A DNA stretch of 9,679 nt from an uncultured Ruminococcus sp. (GCA_937894495.1 CALCRR010000276.1:1-9679); one strand, 5' to 3'. Positions 1-6,984 are shown, numbered from the stretch's first letter. Notes: generated by a model not told the origin, from the letters alone. Translations and numbers: made by a program.

Positions 1-50
1 GGCGACCACCGAGATCTACACTCTTTCCCTACACGACGCTCTTCCGATCT
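1..50 (+). other. Illumina TruSeq universal adapter remnant (not genomic)
   Basis: These 50 bases match, as I remember it, the 3' 50 bases of the 58-base TruSeq universal (P5) adapter, from GGCGACCACCGAGATC to the terminal GCTCTTCCGATCT, with no mismatch. The mgtE reading frame starts exactly at base 51, as expected when an adapter-bearing read was assembled onto a contig end. The segment should be trimmed and has no biological meaning. No gene should be called across it. Confidence 0.98.
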
Positions 51-833
51 CATTTTCGAGAAGTCCTCGGTGTTCTCCTCCTGCAATACGTCCATAGCGT
101 CATCGTAGGTAACGATACCCACGAGCCTGTTTTCCCGGTCCACCACAGGCATGGCGATAAAGTCGTATTTAGCCAGCTTTGATGCAACTATTTCCTTATC
201 CTCATGGGTATCAACAGATATTATGTTGGTATCCATGATATCCTCTATCCTGTCGTCCTCGTCGGCGGTGATAAGATCAAGTACCGACAGCACGCCCACC
301 AGTTCTCTGTTCTCGGTAACGTACAGGGTATACACCGTTTCCTTGACCATACCGATATGCCTTATCCTGTCAAGTGCCTCCTTAACGGTGGAGTCCTTTC
401 TCAGATAGACATACTCGGTGGTCATAACAGACCCAGCCGAGTCCTTGGGATATTTGAGTATCTGGTTTATCTGCTTTCTTGTCTCGCTGTCGGCAGACCT
501 TAAAATCCTCGATACCACATTCGCAGGCATTTCCTCTATCATGTCAACGGTATCGTCAACATACAGATCGTCTACAACGTCCTGCAGCTCCTTATCAGTA
601 AAGGAGTTTATGAGCATCATCTGCATATCGCTGTCCATATAAGCGAATACATCTGCCGCAACGTCTTTGTTGAGCAGCCTGAAAAGCACTATAAGCTCAT
701 GCTTCTCGGCTTCATGGTCGTCGTGAAAGCGCTGCAGCAGCGCAGCCACGTCCGCCTCGTTCATATCAATGAATATCTCTCGGATAGTTTTGAAATTTCT
801 CTCGTTAAGAAGCTCCAGAACCCTCTCATACAT
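51..833 (-). CDS. mgtE: Magnesium transporter MgtE, N-terminal part (truncated by contig end)
   Basis: Encodes the cytosolic half of an MgtE-type Mg2+ channel, a homodimeric inner-membrane protein whose N and CBS domains sense intracellular Mg2+ and gate the pore. 261 codons are present against about 450 in the family. Residues about 10-130 form the superhelical MgtE N domain (for example FRLLNKDVAADVFAYMD). Residues about 133-190 form the first CBS domain, opening with the family hallmark GSVMTTEYVYL, and about 196-255 the second (IISVDTHEDKEIVASKL, then MPVVDRENRLVGIVTYDDAM). The C-terminal membrane domain is missing because the sequence runs into adapter at base 50; this is an assembly break, not evidence of a pseudogene. 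The start at 833 is supported by AGGAGG at 841-846. It is the first gene after a consensus promoter with a leader of about 215 nt. Identification is firm; whether it carries Mg2+ or another divalent ion cannot be read here. Confidence 0.93.
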
Positions 834-1049
834 AATGATCCCTCCTGATAACAGGCACAGCAAAACTGCGCCGACTTTAAGCCGCCTGCTCAAACAGACC
901 GCTTACTGGGAATATACCATGTACGATCATCAGAAAGCTAACTACACGCAAGCAGACAGAGCCTGTTTGCAGATAAAGCTGTTTGTGATCGGCAACTGAC
1001 GGCATCGTCCACTTGTACACACTCCTTCAATAAGATTTTTTCAGCATAC
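834..1049 (-). promoter_or_regulatory. Long structured 5' leader of mgtE
   Basis: About 215 nt separate the predicted transcription start (near 1049) from the mgtE start codon, long for a simple leader and usual for a regulated one. A 7-bp hairpin (arms 866-872 and 854-860, loop TTTTG) ends 7 nt before the AGGAGG of mgtE. The heptamer CAAACAG occurs twice in the RNA (979-985 and 963-969) and its complement CUGUUUG once (891-897), so two mutually exclusive long-range pairings are possible. mgtE genes in Firmicutes are often controlled by the M-box (ykoK) riboswitch, but I do not see its conserved GGTGAGGCTCC-type core. Regulation is therefore inferred from length and pairing potential only. 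Confidence 0.45.
938..1012 (-). CDS. Possible 24-codon leader peptide upstream of mgtE
   Basis: A GTG codon at 1010-1012 lies 9 nt after an AAGGAG (1022-1027) in the mgtE leader RNA and opens a 24-codon frame ending in TAG at 938-940 (MDDAVSCRSQ..., ending CLLACS). An overlapping frame has an ATG at 1003-1005 and runs 42 codons to TAA at 877-879, with a hydrophobic stretch (VVSFLMIVHGIF), but lacks a well placed ribosome site. Both could be chance in a 215-nt leader. Translation of a short ORF that controls downstream structure has precedent in mgtL of the Salmonella mgtA leader; applying that here is inference. Confidence 0.25.
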   Translation of the reverse strand: MDDAVSCRSQTALSANRLCLLACS

Positions 1050-1055
1050 TATATT

Positions 1056-1084
1056 ATTATACTCCAAACTGACGATTTTGTCAA
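1056..1084 (-). promoter_or_regulatory. Consensus sigma-A promoter of mgtE
   Basis: On the minus strand TTGACA (1079-1084), a 17-bp spacer and TATAAT (1056-1061) match the housekeeping consensus exactly. The expected transcription start is near 1049. The palindromic element begins only about 22 bp upstream of the -35 box, so it borders this promoter without interrupting it. Confidence 0.88.
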
Positions 1085-1106
1085 CTTATTTTGATATATT
1101 TTGTAC

Positions 1107-1270
1107 TAGGGTGTGTTGACACTAAACTGATACGCGGATTTTTGAGATATTTTTGTTCCGTTCTAGGCAAAAATCCGCAGTTGGGCTGTCGCCCTGCAAG
1201 GATTTTTAACGACGAACGGGACAAAAATATCCAAAAAGACGTGTGTTAGGCTTAGTGTCAACACACCCTA
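1107..1270. mobile_element. 164-bp palindromic MITE-like element
   Basis: The ends are a perfect 19-bp inverted repeat: TAGGGTGTGTTGACACTAA at 1107-1125 and its complement at 1252-1270. The interior is also palindromic about the same centre (1188.5): 1146-1163 pairs with 1214-1231 with one G.T mismatch, AAAAATCC at 1169-1176 with GGATTTTT at 1200-1207, and GGGC/GCCC (1183-1186/1191-1194) close a TGTC loop. The whole element can fold into one long hairpin. It has no ORF of its own. Both ends begin with TA, which would fit a TA target duplication, but TA is self-complementary and is equally part of the repeat. The structure is that of a miniature inverted-repeat transposable element mobilised in trans. 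The parent transposon family is not identified. Confidence 0.7.
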
Positions 1271-1300
1271 ATTGCAGTGAGTGCTTTAAAGCTGGCAAAA

Positions 1301-1333
1301 TATATCTCCCCTGCCAAAAGCAAGGGAGATATA
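1301..1333 (-). terminator. Terminator of the cotH-like gene
   Basis: A 10-bp perfect stem (TATATCTCCC at 1301-1310 and GGGAGATATA at 1324-1333) with three further inner pairs encloses a loop. It lies 14 bp after the stop of the CotH-family gene. On the minus strand it is followed by TTTTGCC, a short U-tract, so it is a moderate rather than strong Rho-independent terminator. Confidence 0.7.
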
Positions 1334-1347
1334 CAAAATTATCTGTC

Positions 1348-3402
1348 CTATTTAAGTATCCTCTCGCAGTATTTTATCTGCTTGTCGATATTATCCGCAC
1401 GCTTTTCAAGAAAATCTCTTATGCACTGTGAGCTTGCATAGCCGCCCTCCAGTGCTTCATCTTTGCTGCCCGTATCGGGATAGCGCTCGAAAAACTGGTC
1501 GTAGAGGGGCGAATAGATATCCTCAAATTCTTCAAGCCTTTCAAGGGCTGCCGACTGCTCGAACTCGCCCTCAGAGAGCCCTGTGAGCCTGTCGTAAAAC
1601 TCGTTTCTGAAGCCCTCGTTGGTCATAAGATACGCAAAGCTCAGCACCGCAGGGTTGTTGGTGCCCATATCAAGCAGACCGTTGGGCTTGTAGTTATCCT
1701 CCTTGATGGTGTTGGTCTTGGCATCGCTGCTTCCGCTGACACCGCCGAACTCCACATCGTAGAACATAAATCTCCACCTGCCGTCGGCATACTCGTTATT
1801 CTCGTCCACCTCGGCGGTCTTCCACATGGACCAGTTTTTGCCGGGCCAGTCCCACTTGTTGTTTATCCAGCACTCCACCGCAAAATAGTCCATTACCGAC
1901 TGAGGGTCTACCAGTGCGGTCAGCTCGGCATAAGCTTCATCTGAGGCAGCGTCGTCGTGGGTCCTGAAAAACTCGTTGAGCTGGCTGAAATAATAACCCT
2001 CACGCTCGCCCTCGGGTACATCGCCCTCGTCAAGTGTATAGCCCGAGCTGTAAGCCTCGGCATCGCCCTTATAGACTATCACCTGCTTTTTGTCCACCCC
2101 GTGGAGGTCCTCAAAATAGTCGTTGGTGTAGTCCTCCTCCAGCACGTAAAGTCCCCAGTATTCGCCGTTGAGGTAAACAACACAGGGTCTTGACTTCTTG
2201 GTCTCACAGTCAAAGTCCTCTATCATCGACTGCCAGTAGGTATCGTTGAATTTTGCCGTAAATGCGCAGTTTCCGCCTGCACGCAGTATCAGGGTATCGA
2301 ACTTGTCCATTACCTCGCCGCTGTCGTTTAAGTAATCCTCGCCGAACACGGCATAGTCAAAATTATTCTCGCCGTAATCCTTCCTGGCATATAGCCTGAG
2401 ACCCTTTTGCAGGTCTGAGCGTGAATAGTTGCCCTGTATACGCACGCCGCAGTTCTGGGTCAGCACCGTTTCGGCGCCGTCGGCGGTGAACTCCATAAAG
2501 GTCATGGCAGCTTCACGCTCCCACTCCTTGCCGCGCTGCTTATAGTTTGCGTCAAGCTGTCTGGCGGTCTCGTTATCGGTGACCTTTTTCTCCCTCTGCA
2601 AAAAGGCAGAGAGGTCCTTATCGAAAATATCGCCCTTAACGTAAATGCCCTTTTCGCTGTCGAAAAAGTCATCATAGTTGACCGAAAGGCTCACCACCGC
2701 AAGGCTATGACCCGAAGCGGCACAGCTTTCGGCAAGCCCCTGTATGTGCTCCTCGGGGGTGCCTATAAAATAGGTGTTTGCCGAGCTGCCCAAAAAGCTG
2801 CCGTCGCTTTTCTTCACCGCTGCCCTTATGACGGTACACTTATCCACAGCGCCGTCCTCGGGGGCTTTTTTATCGGTGACAAAATTATCCTTATCGGTGT
2901 TCGGCTCGTTAAAATTGCCCGATATCAGCACAGGGTCAACGGCTGATACCACATTAGCCTCTCCCGACCTGTCGGCTATCTTTACTGCGCCCTCATACTT
3001 AACTGCGCTATCGCTCACGGTGGGGTCGCTGCCGTCGGTGGTGTAGTAGATATCCCCCTCCTCCTCAGAGCTGAGGGTGAGCTCGAACTCCTCGGCATAA
3101 ACGCCGCTTTCGGCTGAAAAAGTTACCGAGGGCGGCAGCGCTTCCTTGTCCTCCTTGGGCGCTTCGGGCTGCTGGGTATTATCCGAGCTCTCCTCCTTGG
3201 TGGTCTCTTTATCATCAGACTTTTTCTCGTCATCGGTCTTGCTGCCGGTATCGCTATCAGTCCCGCTGCTCTCGCTTGCCGCCTGACTGCTCTGCGCCTT
3301 GCTTTCATCCTTATCGGAGCTGCTGTTGCTGCCAAGGCTGCATGAGGCAGTCATGACCGCCGCCAGCAATAGCGACACTGCCGCTGTTAGTTTTCTTTTC
3401 AT
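1348..3402 (-). CDS. CotH-family (spore coat kinase-like) surface lipoprotein
   Basis: A 684-residue secreted lipoprotein. Residues 1-20 are a signal peptide (MKRK then a hydrophobic core) ending at TAS-C21, a slightly atypical lipobox that would tether the protein to the outer face of the membrane. Residues about 22-88 are a disordered Ser/Asp/Glu/Lys-rich linker. Residues about 89-213 resemble the chitobiase/beta-hexosaminidase C-terminal (CHB_HEX_C) fold, with YYTTDGSDPT at 119-128. Residues about 235-680 are a CotH domain: RIQGNYSRSDLQKGLRLYAR (321-340), LRAGGN (373-378), the YLNGEYWGLYVLEEDY core (410-425), NNKWDWPGKNWSMW (514-527) and FYDVEFGG (547-554), the last holding the probable metal-binding Asp549. 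In Bacillus, CotH is an atypical protein kinase of coat proteins; gut Firmicutes carry many surface members of unknown target. No dockerin or S-layer domain is visible. The start at 3402 has GAGGTG 6 nt upstream. It has its own promoter and terminator, so it is probably monocistronic. Confidence 0.88.
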   Translation of the reverse strand: MKRKLTAAVSLLLAAVMTASCSLGSNSSSDKDESKAQSSQAASESSGTDSDTGSKTDDEKKSDDKETTKEESSDNTQQPEAPKEDKEALPPSVTFSAESGVYAEEFELTLSSEEEGDIYYTTDGSDPTVSDSAVKYEGAVKIADRSGEANVVSAVDPVLISGNFNEPNTDKDNFVTDKKAPEDGAVDKCTVIRAAVKKSDGSFLGSSANTYFIGTPEEHIQGLAESCAASGHSLAVVSLSVNYDDFFDSEKGIYVKGDIFDKDLSAFLQREKKVTDNETARQLDANYKQRGKEWEREAAMTFMEFTADGAETVLTQNCGVRIQGNYSRSDLQKGLRLYARKDYGENNFDYAVFGEDYLNDSGEVMDKFDTLILRAGGNCAFTAKFNDTYWQSMIEDFDCETKKSRPCVVYLNGEYWGLYVLEEDYTNDYFEDLHGVDKKQVIVYKGDAEAYSSGYTLDEGDVPEGEREGYYFSQLNEFFRTHDDAASDEAYAELTALVDPQSVMDYFAVECWINNKWDWPGKNWSMWKTAEVDENNEYADGRWRFMFYDVEFGGVSGSSDAKTNTIKEDNYKPNGLLDMGTNNPAVLSFAYLMTNEGFRNEFYDRLTGLSEGEFEQSAALERLEEFEDIYSPLYDQFFERYPDTGSKDEALEGGYASSQCIRDFLEKRADNIDKQIKYCERILK

Positions 3403-3508
3403 GGTAACACCTCAAAATCTGTTATAGGGGCTCAGCGCAGATATCCTGCTTTCTCTATGAGCCCGTATTTTCAGCACTGACGCACAGTGCCGCACTTTCT
3501 GAAAAACC
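3403..3508 (-). promoter_or_regulatory. Leader of the cotH-like gene with two hairpins
   Basis: The predicted 106-nt leader can form two stems: GCACTG/CAGTGC with a 5-nt loop in the first half, and GGGCTCA/TGAGCCC enclosing a smaller GCAG/CTGC pairing in the second half, before the GAGGTG ribosome site. I do not recognise a known riboswitch class. The second stem ends about 14 nt upstream of the ribosome site, so an effect on translation is possible but unproven. Confidence 0.35.
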
Positions 3509-3514
3509 TATCAA

Positions 3515-3543
3515 ATTATAACAGATAAACCCGCCCTTGTCAA
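3515..3543 (-). promoter_or_regulatory. Consensus sigma-A promoter of the cotH-like gene
   Basis: On the minus strand TTGACA (3538-3543), 17 bp and TATAAT (3515-3520) match the consensus exactly, with an expected start near 3508. The -35 box lies inside the perfect palindrome GTCAATTGAC (3539-3548). A second palindrome, ACTTAATTAAGT (3554-3565), lies just upstream in AT-rich DNA and could be an operator or UP-like element. Confidence 0.88.
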
Positions 3544-3599
3544 TTGACTTTTTACTTAATTAAGTTAAGTATTTTTATCACTATTCAACAAACGCAAAA

Positions 3600-3627
3600 A
3601 TGCCGCCCCGATAGGTCGGAGCGGCAT
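3600..3627 (-). terminator. Strong intrinsic terminator after gpmI
   Basis: A 12-bp stem with one mismatch (3600-3611 with 3616-3627) and a 4-base loop is GC-rich in its core (GCCGC/GCGGC). On the minus strand it is followed by TTTTTGCG. It lies 16 bp after the gpmI stop codon and separates the glycolytic operon from the cotH-like promoter. Confidence 0.92.
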
Positions 3628-3643
3628 AGTATCAAGCGGTGGG

Positions 3644-5227
3644 TCAGATCATTGACTCCTCCCAGCAGTCGGGAGCTTCAATACCCAGTATTTTCAGAAC
3701 GGTAGGCGCAACGTTTGCCAGACCGTACTTCTCGCTGTCAGCGTCCTTGATAACGTACTTATCCTTGCTTACGATGTAGAAAGGAACTCTGTTGAGCGAG
3801 TGAGCTGTTCTTACAGTGATCTCGCCCTTCTTGTTCTTCTCCAGCATTTCATCAGCGTTGCCGTGGTCAGCTGTGATAAGCACTGTTGCATTGTATTCCT
3901 CAGCCACCTTGAGCAGTCTGGTCAGTCCCAGATCTACCGACTCAACACCAACGATAGTTGCGTCCATCGAGCCTGTGTGACCTACCATATCGCCGTTAGG
4001 ATAGTTACATCTGATAAAGTCATACTTCTCAGACCTGATAGCCTCGATAAGATCATCAGTGATCTCGGCAGACTTCATCCAGGGTCTCTGGTCGAAGGAT
4101 ACCTTATCAGAGGGTATCTCCTTCCAGTCCTCCAGCTCGTCAGAGAACTTCTCAGAGCGGTTGCCGTTCCAGAAATATGTAACGTGGCCGTACTTCTGTG
4201 TCTCTGAAACTGCATAGGAGCTGAGACCTGCCTTCACCAGTATCTCCGACATGGTGTTCTTGATCTCGGGAGGGTTCACCAGATACTTGTTGGGTATGTG
4301 CAGATCGCCGTCATACTCCAGCATACCTGCATAGATCACATCGGGCTTTGCACCTCTGTCGAAGTATTTGAACTCGTCTCCGCCGTCAAATGCCATTGAA
4401 AGCTCGATAGCTCTGTCGCCTCTGAAATTGAAGAGGATAACGCTGTCGCCGTCAGTTATCTTGCCAACAGGCTCGCCGTTCTCGGCAATAACGAATGCAG
4501 GCAGATCCTGGTCGATAGCGCCTGTCTCGTTCCTTAAAGTATCAACAGCTTCGAGAGCGTTTGCAAACTGTCTGCCCTCACCCTTTACGTGGGTATCCCA
4601 GCCCAGCTTTACCATGTTCCAGTCAGCCTGATATCTGTCCATAGTGATCTTCATTCTACCGCCGCCCGAAGCGATCTTAGCGTCGAATGAAGCGTCATTG
4701 AGCTCTGCCATGCACTTTTCAAGGTCCTCGATATAGATAGGTGCGCTGGTGGCAGGCACATCTCTGCCGTCCAGCAGAACGTGAACTCTTACCTTGCCCA
4801 CACCCTGCTCCTTAGCCTTAGCTATCATGGTCTTGAGGTGAGAGATGTTGGAGTGAACGTTGCCGTCTGAAAGCAGACCGATAAAGTGGAGGGTCGAGGA
4901 CTTTGCCTTGACATTATCCACAAGCTCTGTCCATGTGGCAGACTCAAACATCTTGCCGCTCTCGATAGACTCATTCACGAGCTTTGCGCCCTGTGAGTAG
5001 ATCTGACCGCAGCCAAGGGCGTTGTGTCCTACCTCAGAGTTGCCCATATCGTCATCTGTGGGCAGACCGACGGCGCTGCCGTGAGCTTTAAGAGTGGTGT
5101 AGGGGCATTCCTTTCTCAGTCTGTCAAGGGTGGGTGTGTTAGCCTCGGTAACAGCGTCGCCAAGACCTGTGACAGATATTCCCACACCGTCCATAACTAC
5201 AAGTATAAGGGGATTTTTCTTAGACAT
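3644..5227 (-). CDS. gpmI: 2,3-bisphosphoglycerate-independent phosphoglycerate mutase
   Basis: Interconverts 3- and 2-phosphoglycerate in cytosolic glycolysis and gluconeogenesis through a phosphoserine intermediate, using two metal ions (usually Mn2+). The 527-residue protein is full length, slightly longer than the usual 510 or so. The alkaline-phosphatase-fold metal and catalytic residues are all visible: Asp13 (VMDGVG), the phospho-acceptor Ser64 (MGNSEVGHNALGCG), His125 (DGNVHSN), Arg155-Asp156 (RDVPATSA), Arg191 and Arg198 (GGGRMKITMDRYQADW), Arg269 and Arg272 (FRGDR), Lys345 (SETQKYGHVTYFWNG), Asp413 and His417 (NGDMVGHTG), Asp454-His455 (TADHGNADE) and His476 (TAHSLNRVPF). The usual DGWG near the N-terminus is DGVG here. 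The start at 5227 follows GAAAGGA with 9 nt spacing. It lies 34 bp after tpiA with no promoter or terminator between, so the two are co-transcribed. Confidence 0.98.
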   Translation of the reverse strand: MSKKNPLILVVMDGVGISVTGLGDAVTEANTPTLDRLRKECPYTTLKAHGSAVGLPTDDDMGNSEVGHNALGCGQIYSQGAKLVNESIESGKMFESATWTELVDNVKAKSSTLHFIGLLSDGNVHSNISHLKTMIAKAKEQGVGKVRVHVLLDGRDVPATSAPIYIEDLEKCMAELNDASFDAKIASGGGRMKITMDRYQADWNMVKLGWDTHVKGEGRQFANALEAVDTLRNETGAIDQDLPAFVIAENGEPVGKITDGDSVILFNFRGDRAIELSMAFDGGDEFKYFDRGAKPDVIYAGMLEYDGDLHIPNKYLVNPPEIKNTMSEILVKAGLSSYAVSETQKYGHVTYFWNGNRSEKFSDELEDWKEIPSDKVSFDQRPWMKSAEITDDLIEAIRSEKYDFIRCNYPNGDMVGHTGSMDATIVGVESVDLGLTRLLKVAEEYNATVLITADHGNADEMLEKNKKGEITVRTAHSLNRVPFYIVSKDKYVIKDADSEKYGLANVAPTVLKILGIEAPDCWEESMI

Positions 5228-5261
5228 GATATTTTGTCCTTTCTAAATATGTAATTAAATA

Positions 5262-6038
5262 TTAACCGTTAACAGCAGCCTGAACGATAACGTTGAAGTC
5301 CTCAGCCTTCAGCGAAGCGCCGCCGATGAGTCCGCCGTCGATATTGGGCTTAGCAAGCAGCTCGGCAGCGTTCTTAGCGTTCATAGAACCGCCGTACTGG
5401 ATAGTAACAGCCTCGGCTGTAGCCTCATCATAAAGCTTTGCAAGCTGTGCACGGATAAATGCGCAAACCTCCTCAGCCTGGTCGGGAGTAGCGGTAAGAC
5501 CTGTGCCGATAGCCCATACAGGCTCATAAGCGATAACAGTGTTCTTTACCTCATCAGCTGTAACATCCCACAGGTCGAGCTTTATCTGTCTTGCGATAAC
5601 TTCCTCGGTGATGTTGCACTCACGCTCCCACTTGAGCTCGCCAACGCAAACGATAGGCTTGAGACCTGCAGCCAGCGCAGCCTTAGTTCTCTTGTTTACA
5701 GTCTCGTCAGTCTCACCGAAATACTGTCTTCTCTCGCTGTGACCGATAACAACATACTCAACGCCTACCTCTACCAGCATATCAGCCGATATCTCACCTG
5801 TGAAAGCGCCGCTCTTTTCAAAGTGAACGTTCTCAGCGCCCACCTTGACATTTGAGCCTGCTGTGGTATTAACAGCTGTTTCAAGGTTAGTGAAGGGTAC
5901 GCAGGCGATGACCTCGATATTGCCCTCTGCATTGGCGACCAGCGGCTTGATAGCTTCAAGCAGCTCCTTAGCCTCGGGTCTTGTCTTGTTCATCTTCCAG
6001 TTTCCGGCAATTATAGCCTTTCTTACCGACTTCTTCAT
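5262..6038 (-). CDS. tpiA: Triosephosphate isomerase
   Basis: Interconverts dihydroxyacetone phosphate and glyceraldehyde 3-phosphate in the cytosol, normally as a homodimeric TIM barrel. The 258-residue protein is complete and of family length. Key residues are visible: Asn13 and Lys15 (AGNWKMNKT), electrophile His100 (VIGHSERR), catalytic base Glu172 (AYEPVWAIGTG), and the phosphate-binding loops QYGGSMNAKN (214-223) and DGGLIGGASL (234-243). I place the start at 6038 because AAGGAG lies 9 nt upstream and the protein then begins MKKSVRKAIIAGNWK. A longer frame from an ATG at 6069-6071 would add 11 residues but lacks a ribosome site. No clear promoter is seen in the 77 bp upstream, so it is probably transcribed from 7014-7042 together with the preceding gene. 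Confidence 0.98.
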   Translation of the reverse strand: MKKSVRKAIIAGNWKMNKTRPEAKELLEAIKPLVANAEGNIEVIACVPFTNLETAVNTTAGSNVKVGAENVHFEKSGAFTGEISADMLVEVGVEYVVIGHSERRQYFGETDETVNKRTKAALAAGLKPIVCVGELKWERECNITEEVIARQIKLDLWDVTADEVKNTVIAYEPVWAIGTGLTATPDQAEEVCAFIRAQLAKLYDEATAEAVTIQYGGSMNAKNAAELLAKPNIDGGLIGGASLKAEDFNVIVQAAVNG

Positions 6039-6115
6039 AGCAAAAAACTCCTTTTCAGTTTCCGATAACACATCGGTGATTTTTTATAATATTCCCCTTG
6101 GGGGATTATCTTACG

Positions 6116-6913
6116 TTAGTATTGCTGCATCATACGCTGCTTACGCATATCGGCAGCCCTGTTCATCTGGACTTCGAGCCTGTCAAGGTAAAACTGTCTT
6201 GTCCAGCTGCACTCATATTCCTTTATGCTGTCAAGATATTTTCTTGCAGCGTCGGCATAGTATGCCGCTCTGTCCTCCAGCCCGTTATAAACTGCCCCCT
6301 CTGCCAGCGACATAAGCGCCGCATAATACAGCAGGTCGTTTTTATCGAGGGGTCTGAACTCTGCGTTAAAGTACTGCTCAGCCTCGGCAAACCGCCCCTG
6401 CTGGGTCAGCAGGGTCAGGTAATTATCCTTCCAGCAGGCTCCCATTTTCCTGTTTATTTTGCAGTTGCTGAACATGAACTTGCCCTCGGCAGCAAACACA
6501 TTGGCAGCCTCGGCAGTATTATACACCGCCAGATTTAAGGCAGTGTAGTCATTAACATACAAAAACCTGTCAGATCTCAACATTCTGACTTCGGGACCCA
6601 CCGTATTCATCACCGCAAAGGCTTCGTCATACCTGCCCATTATCTGCAAATAGCTTGCCAGCCTTACCTTGTTTGACTCCTGCGGCTTAGGCACATCAAT
6701 ACAAACCTTACGAAAAGCGCTGATAAACTCATCGCAGTAGCCCTTTTCACGCAATACCGAAAGATACGGCTCAGATCTTTTTAAAGCCCTGTAGGATAAA
6801 ACCAGCATTAACACCGTAAAAGCCGCCCATAAAGCAAGCAGCTCAATTGCAAGCTTAACGGATATCTCACCAATTACAAGGCAGGTAATACCAAAAAGTG
6901 CCAGACCAAACAC
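6116..6913 (-). CDS. Membrane-anchored TPR-like protein of unknown function (start disturbed)
   Basis: I do not recognise a named family. Counting from the GTG at 6911-6913, the 265-residue product has two hydrophobic N-terminal segments (about 1-17 and 22-41), a basic YRALKR boundary, and then a soluble alpha-helical region (about 47-265) with TPR-like spacing, for example ASYLQIMGRYDEAFAVMN (86-103) and YLTLLTQQGRFAEAEQYFN (165-183). TPR domains usually bind partner proteins; the partner here is unknown. The GTG has no good ribosome site. A well placed ATG at 6968-6970 (ACGGAG at 6979-6984) is in the same frame but meets TAA at 6959-6961 as codon 4; after that the frame reads sensibly (KNTLIYVLKKSFSLG) into this ORF. 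The gene is either a recent pseudogene, re-initiates, uses a weak start, or carries an assembly error. It is the first gene after a consensus promoter and lies 77 bp before tpiA. Confidence 0.65.
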   Translation of the reverse strand: MFGLALFGITCLVIGEISVKLAIELLALWAAFTVLMLVLSYRALKRSEPYLSVLREKGYCDEFISAFRKVCIDVPKPQESNKVRLASYLQIMGRYDEAFAVMNTVGPEVRMLRSDRFLYVNDYTALNLAVYNTAEAANVFAAEGKFMFSNCKINRKMGACWKDNYLTLLTQQGRFAEAEQYFNAEFRPLDKNDLLYYAALMSLAEGAVYNGLEDRAAYYADAARKYLDSIKEYECSWTRQFYLDRLEVQMNRAADMRKQRMMQQY

Positions 6914-6958
6914 CCCAAGGCTAAAGCTCTTTTTAAGAACATAGATCAGTGTATTTTT

Positions 6959-6984
6959 TTAATAATTCATATCACATTCTCCGT
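6959..6984 (-). promoter_or_regulatory. Ribosome site with a three-codon mini-ORF before the TPR-like gene
   Basis: ACGGAG (6979-6984), an 8-nt spacer and ATG (6968-6970) make the best ribosome site in this leader, but the frame ATG-AAT-TAT ends at TAA (6959-6961) beside a run of seven A. If the stop is real, initiating ribosomes would release at once, about 46 nt before the GTG at 6911-6913. This element therefore decides how the downstream gene should be annotated. Confidence 0.6.

Noticed and set aside
151..642. Several overlapping plus-strand frames of 74-99 codons
   Set aside because: They are antisense shadows of mgtE, which has clear MgtE and CBS domain sequence.
834..1049. Canonical M-box riboswitch upstream of mgtE
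   Set aside because: Expected from the gene, but the conserved core sequence is not recognisable by eye; only an untyped structured leader is reported.
1243..1431. 62-codon plus-strand frame across the palindrome, the terminator and the end of the cotH-like gene
   Set aside because: It spans three unrelated elements, has no ribosome site and no coding character.
3123..3335. Arg-rich 70-codon frame on the minus strand
   Set aside because: It lies entirely within the cotH-like gene in another frame and reflects the repetitive linker codons.
6039..6071. Eleven-residue N-terminal extension of tpiA
   Set aside because: The upstream ATG has no ribosome site, whereas the inner ATG at 6038 has AAGGAG at 9 nt and gives the family-typical N-terminus.
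6093..6109. CCCC/GGGG hairpin between the TPR-like gene and tpiA as a terminator
   Set aside because: The stem is short and is followed by an A-rich rather than U-rich sequence on the coding strand, so it is unlikely to end transcription.
5845..6538. Plus-strand frames of 146 and 156 codons across tpiA and the TPR-like gene
   Set aside because: They are antisense to well supported genes and cross the intergenic gap without a ribosome site or domain.
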